DNA of 64,000 bases from Alistipes sp. (lineage in GTDB: Bacteria; Bacteroidota; Bacteroidia; Bacteroidales; Rikenellaceae), in NCBI GenBank assembly GCA_017560425.1, contig JAFZEX010000002.1, positions 1 to 64,000 on the forward strand, read 5' to 3'. The position numbers were made by a program, and so were the translations under genes. Below the pieces are notes generated by a model. That model did not search any database, was not told where the DNA came from, and saw only the letters and a list, made by a program, of their open reading frames with translations. Below are positions 60,514-64,000 of this stretch, piece by piece; positions within the stretch are counted from its first letter, which is position 1, and each line of letters begins with the position of its first letter.

Positions 60514-61281
60514 TTACTCTTTAGTAGTGTCCTTCAAATCTCCGGGCTCGTAGAATGGCAACATGTTCTTCTCAAGCCACTCGTTTGATGCAACTGGTGA
60601 AAGCTTCCAACCTGAGTTACATGTAGCAACGATCTCAACAAGGCTGAAGCCCTTACCTGCCATTGCATTCTCGAATGCGTGACGGATAGCCTTCTTTGCC
60701 TTACGTACGTTAGCTGGTGTGTGAACAGTCTGACGAGTAACGTAGCATACGCCATCGAGGTGAGCCAACATCTGAGCAATCTTATAAGGATAGCCGTTGA
60801 GCTTTGGATCACGACCGTAAGGAGTAGTAGCGGTCTTCATACCCAAGAGGGTAGTAGGAGCCATCTGACCACCGGTCATACCGTAGATAGCATTGTTAAT
60901 ATAGATAGCAACGATGTTCTCGCCACGAGCAGCTGCGTGAATAGTCTCACCAGTACCGATAGCTGACATATCACCATCACCCTGGTATGTGAATACCATC
61001 TTCTCAGGGTTTACACGCTTGATAGCTGTTGCTACTGCGCAAGCACGACCGTGAGCAGCCTGTGCCCAGTCGATGTCGATATAGTTGTATGCAAATACTG
61101 AGCAACCCACTGGCGATACACCGATAGTGTCATGCTCCAAACCCATCTCCTCGATAACCTCGGCAACGAGCTTGTGCACAGTACCGTGGCTACAGCCTGG
61201 GCAGTAGTGCATTACATTAGGCAAGATAAGCTTAGACTTGCCAAATACCAAATTCTCTTTTTTGATTTCAACCTCTGCCAT
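60514..61281 (-). CDS. 2-oxoacid:ferredoxin oxidoreductase, beta subunit (TPP-binding)
   Basis: A 255-aa subunit that binds thiamine diphosphate and an iron-sulfur cluster: HYCPGCSHGTVHKLV (cysteines), GDGDMSAIGTGETIHAAARGENI and NNAIYGMTGGQMAPTT form the TPP/Mg site. Together with alpha it decarboxylates a 2-oxoacid to acyl-CoA. It lies 4 nt after the alpha gene. Confidence 0.94.
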   Translation of the reverse strand: MAEVEIKKENLVFGKSKLILPNVMHYCPGCSHGTVHKLVAEVIEEMGLEHDTIGVSPVGCSVFAYNYIDIDWAQAAHGRACAVATAIKRVNPEKMVFTYQGDGDMSAIGTGETIHAAARGENIVAIYINNAIYGMTGGQMAPTTLLGMKTATTPYGRDPKLNGYPYKIAQMLAHLDGVCYVTRQTVHTPANVRKAKKAIRHAFENAMAGKGFSLVEIVATCNSGWKLSPVASNEWLEKNMLPFYEPGDLKDTTKE

Positions 61282-61285
61282 AGTC

Positions 61286-62380
61286 TTATCGATTTATAAG
61301 TTTCTCTTTAACTGCTTTAAGTACCTCATCTGGTGAGAACAACATACCACCCATGCGGCCGAAGTGCTCAACTGGAGCCTTGCCGTTTACTGCGAGGCGA
61401 ACGTCCTCAACCATCTGACCTGCGTTAAGCTCAGCTGAAAGGAAGCCCTTCACGCCACGCTCTGCAAGCTCAGCGATAGCCTTAGTTGGGAATGGGTAGA
61501 GAGTGATAGGACGCAACAAACCAAGCTTGATGCCCTCAGCACGTGCCATCTCAACAGTAGCAGAGCAGATACGTGATGATGAACCAAATGCTACGATTAC
61601 ATACTCTGCATCGTCGCACTCGATAGCCTCGTAGCGTACCTCATTCTCCTTGATAGCATCGTACTTAGCCTGAAGGCGCTGGTTGTTTACCTCCATAACC
61701 TCTGACTTAAGCTCGAGTGATGTGATCACGTTGCGCTCGCGGTCATCAGTCTTACCGATAAGAGCCCATGACTTGCACTCTGCAGCGATCTCCTCCTTAG
61801 TCTTGCGTGGACGCTGTGGAGCGAGAACAACCTTCTCCATCATCTGACCGATACAACCGTCAGCGAGGATCATAGCTGGGTTGCGATACTTGAACGCAAG
61901 GTCGAAAGCATCAGCAACGAAGTCGTGCATCTCCTGAACTGAGTTAGGAGCCAATACGATAAGGTGGAAGTCACCGTGTGCACCACCCTTACATGCCTGG
62001 AAGTAGTCAGACTGTGAAGGCTGGATAGTACCAAGACCTGGACCACCACGCTGGCAGTTTACGATAACACATGGAAGCTCAGCACCTGCAAGGTAGCTCA
62101 AGCCCTCAGACATAAGGCTGACACCAGGTGATGAAGATGAAGTCATCACACGCTTACCTGTTGATGCACCACCATAAACCATGTTGATTGAAGATACCTC
62201 AGACTCTGCCTGAAGAACAACCATACCGGTAGTCTCCCATGGCTTCTCCTCCATGAGGGTCTCCATAACCTCCGACTGTGGAGTGATAGGGTAGCCAAAA
62301 TAGCCGTCGCAACCGTAGCGAATTGCTGCATGAGCAATCACCTCGTTGCCTTTCATAAGTTTTACCTCTTTCTCTGCCAT
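61286..62380 (-). CDS. 2-oxoacid:ferredoxin oxidoreductase, alpha subunit (VorB-like)
   Basis: A 364-aa subunit with GCDGYFGYPITPQSEVME, QAESEVSSINMVYGGASTGKRVMTSSSSPGVSLM and NCQRGGPGLGTIQPSQSDYF. This set (delta ferredoxin, alpha, beta, gamma) is usually called 3-methyl-2-oxobutanoate (VorABC) or 2-oxoglutarate oxidoreductase. It oxidises branched-chain or other 2-oxoacids to acyl-CoA with ferredoxin, or the reverse. The sequence alone does not settle which. Confidence 0.93.
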   Translation of the reverse strand: MAEKEVKLMKGNEVIAHAAIRYGCDGYFGYPITPQSEVMETLMEEKPWETTGMVVLQAESEVSSINMVYGGASTGKRVMTSSSSPGVSLMSEGLSYLAGAELPCVIVNCQRGGPGLGTIQPSQSDYFQACKGGAHGDFHLIVLAPNSVQEMHDFVADAFDLAFKYRNPAMILADGCIGQMMEKVVLAPQRPRKTKEEIAAECKSWALIGKTDDRERNVITSLELKSEVMEVNNQRLQAKYDAIKENEVRYEAIECDDAEYVIVAFGSSSRICSATVEMARAEGIKLGLLRPITLYPFPTKAIAELAERGVKGFLSAELNAGQMVEDVRLAVNGKAPVEHFGRMGGMLFSPDEVLKAVKEKLINR

Positions 62381-62383
62381 AGC

Positions 62384-62611
62384 TTACTCGAATTTTTGGC
62401 GATACACCGTTAGACAACTATCCGGACAAATGATAGCGCAAGATGCGCAACCAATACAATTATCCGGCTCAACCATCATAGCGAAGGGGTAACCCTTGCC
62501 ATTTACTTCAGTCGATAATGCAAGCACGTTGATTGGACATGATGCAACACATACACCACAACCCTTGCAATGCTCTGTATCGACGACAACTGTTCCTTTG
62601 ATTTTTGCCAT
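62384..62611 (-). CDS. 2-oxoacid:ferredoxin oxidoreductase, ferredoxin-like delta subunit
   Basis: A 75-aa 2[4Fe-4S] ferredoxin: Cys15, 18, 21 and 25 (CKGCGVCVASCP), and the second set CIGCASCAIICP (near 53-64). It carries electrons from the oxidoreductase to soluble ferredoxin. First gene of the operon, 3 nt before alpha. Confidence 0.95.
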   Translation of the reverse strand: MAKIKGTVVVDTEHCKGCGVCVASCPINVLALSTEVNGKGYPFAMMVEPDNCIGCASCAIICPDSCLTVYRQKFE

Positions 62612-62948
62612 ACGACAGTAGTTTTATAGATTGTTAAAAGTTCGGTTTTCTCACAATTACGGAATTAACCAAACAAATGTACAAATAATTTCCCAAACTA
62701 TGCACACTTTTTTGAAATATTTTTTTGCGATAATGGTTATCGGGCTGTGAAACAGTAAAAAACACGATTAACGGCAAAGTGGTGTCATGACAGAAAAGGT
62801 ATAACGTGGGTCATCAAAGATGAAAATTATGACACCAGACCTCGTTGCTGCCTGCTTGTTTGCTCAAACAAAAGAATCGGACAAGAGCACCTGCCCATGT
62901 CCGATTCTATATATATAATATATGTTATATCTCCTTTCTCGTGTGCTA
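62612..62948. promoter_or_regulatory. Region upstream of the vor operon with inverted repeat
   Basis: No gene is visible. A minus-strand TACATTTG (62681-62674) is a possible -7 for the vor operon. TGGTGTCAT (62780-62788) and ATGACACCA (62829-62837) are perfect inverted repeats around a GGTCATCAAAGATGA segment, possibly an operator pair or a structured RNA. Confidence 0.4.
62873..62908 (-). terminator. Terminator of the WG-repeat gene
   Basis: AGAATCGGACA (62873-62883) pairs perfectly with TGTCCGATTCT (62898-62908), followed on the minus strand by TTTTG. Confidence 0.82.
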
Positions 62949-64000
62949 CTACTCCTCGCCAAAGTTGAGCATCACACGCTTCTTGTTGTTGCTCGATACA
63001 AGCTCCAAGCCCTGAAGCTCGGGGGTGTGTGGCGACTCGATGGTGGCGAGTATTGTGCCTGTGGTGTCTATAAGCGTGTGGAAGCCACCGTCAGAGATTA
63101 GGAAGAGTCCCTTCTGCAAGAATTGGTCGTTGCTGCCTACCGATATATCTATGATGTTGGCATTTGTTGTCATGAGGTATTGACCTGTGGTGTCGATGAT
63201 GCCATATGCACCCTCGCTATTGCGCACAACCATCAATCCGCAGTTGAACTCCTTGGCGAAGCCTAAGTCAAACTCGGGCTCGAGGTAGAGCTCGAGGCTC
63301 TCGTCGATAAAGCCGTACTTGTTGCCCAACTTAACGGCAGCAAGGCCGCAGCTCATTGGGTGTACAGCGCTATATGGGCACTCCTTGATGAGCCTTTGGG
63401 TGTCGAGGTCGGCAAAGTAGCGTTTCTTGCTGTTGTCGGGCATGGTAACGTCCACAACAACAATGTTGTATGTAACACCCGAGATGATCTCCCACTTTGT
63501 TGTGAAGCTACTGCCGGTGATGCTATAAACCGTATGTTTGTTGTTGTCTGTAACCACGCAATACTTAGGCGTTAGGTATCTGCCACGCTGTATGCCGTCG
63601 CTGCTCTCTGCTTCACGCATCTTGGGCAGTGCATCCCACTCTGTTGTCTCGCCGCTCTTGACAAAGCGACCGTTAATATCGTAGATGTCGCAGACATATA
63701 CCTCCATCTCGGAGTATCCGTTGCCACCTGCCGTGGTGTCGGCAACAGCGTAGATCTGGTTGTTGTTGATTGTGAGTGCCTGGTATTTGTTATCTATGAC
63801 CTGCTCGCCCTTGTCGTTGATAACGCCCCATGCGCCATGCAACGACACGGCAGCCACGTTGCGGTTTAGCGTGAACTCCGAGAGCATGGCACGGTTGTAG
63901 TAGCCTGTGCCAAAGAGGACTTGCTTAGCCTCGTAGATTGGCTCGATGACCATATTACCCTCGAAGTCCATATATCCCACGAGTCCCTCCTCCGTAGCGT
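62949..64000 (-). CDS. WG-repeat protein (5' end beyond window)
   Basis: At least 350 aa, open at the right edge: in-frame codons continue to position 64000 (EEGLVGYMDFEGNMVIEP) with no stop, so the start is outside. It contains repeated WG/KWG-type motifs (AWGVINDKGEQVIDNKY, KYGFIDESLELYLEPEF, AYGIIDTTGQYL) that form a beta-propeller-like fold. Probably a secreted or periplasmic binding protein (inference; no N-terminus visible). Confidence 0.85.
   Translation of the reverse strand, partial: ATEEGLVGYMDFEGNMVIEPIYEAKQVLFGTGYYNRAMLSEFTLNRNVAAVSLHGAWGVINDKGEQVIDNKYQALTINNNQIYAVADTTAGGNGYSEMEVYVCDIYDINGRFVKSGETTEWDALPKMREAESSDGIQRGRYLTPKYCVVTDNNKHTVYSITGSSFTTKWEIISGVTYNIVVVDVTMPDNSKKRYFADLDTQRLIKECPYSAVHPMSCGLAAVKLGNKYGFIDESLELYLEPEFDLGFAKEFNCGLMVVRNSEGAYGIIDTTGQYLMTTNANIIDISVGSNDQFLQKGLFLISDGGFHTLIDTTGTILATIESPHTPELQGLELVSSNNKKRVMLNFGEE

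Overview
The window looks like a chromosomal segment of a Bacteroidales bacterium, probably Alistipes/Rikenellaceae-like (genus is inference). Evidence: promoters of the Bacteroidetes type (TTG, 19-20 nt gap, TAnnTTTG) occur throughout, recognisable Shine-Dalgarno sites are essentially absent, and lineage-typical genes are present (FeoA-FeoB fusion, Hc1-type mini-histone, Rpb6-like omega, VorABC plus ferredoxin, BspA-like LRR protein, DUF4294, HU-CCDC81-like protein). Nearly everything is housekeeping. No rRNA, CRISPR array, prophage, or insertion sequence with a transposase was seen.

Layout. 0-10 kb: dnaA (-) diverges from a phosphohexomutase (+); then a small zinc-ribbon protein, bcp-recA, a Rel/SpoT enzyme, a HIT protein, and an XRE regulator behind a palindrome-rich AT region. 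10-24 kb (-): uvrB, nagB and a NagB/PIG-L fusion; purA; a purine permease, guanine deaminase and secreted SH3 protein; a phosphoethanolamine-transferase-like enzyme overlapping a membrane PHP phosphoesterase; a 58-aa histone H1-like protein. 24-36 kb: feoAB with its Cys-rich partner, a dicarboxylate/amino-acid symporter, a sirtuin overlapping an L,D-transpeptidase-like protein, CYTH, secreted PepC, YqaA, a threonine-dehydrogenase-like enzyme, DUF4294, a thioesterase, a candidate small RNA, an AraC-type regulator and tRNA-Gln. 36-49 kb: operon rpe-ABC-F-rlmB-ygjP-like, rmuC, a 20-repeat LRR protein, DUF2461, glyA, dnaG, smpB, tsaB. 49-64 kb (-): bamD-rpoZ-coaBC-recN; rpsF-rpsR-rplI; rubredoxin; HU/CCDC81-sigma54 activator-lptE-TPR-like-secG; a small HTH protein; a four-subunit 2-oxoacid:ferredoxin oxidoreductase; and a WG-repeat protein cut by the right edge.

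The most unusual content is intergenic. Five 125-127-bp near-palindromes with 8-bp terminal inverted repeats sit 0-6 nt after the end of a gene (four stop codons, one tRNA CCA), all in the same orientation relative to that gene, and each is the only terminator-like structure there. Several families of 7-, 8- and 9-bp tandem tracts also fill the gaps. They often face their own reverse complement across a conserved loop, or begin at a stop codon. Other points of interest are a probable new structured small RNA (34.9 kb), an A10 slippery run exactly between the two domains of CoaBC with stops in both shifted frames, a NagB-PIG-L fusion that lacks the catalytic His of NagB, and a possibly leaderless dnaG.
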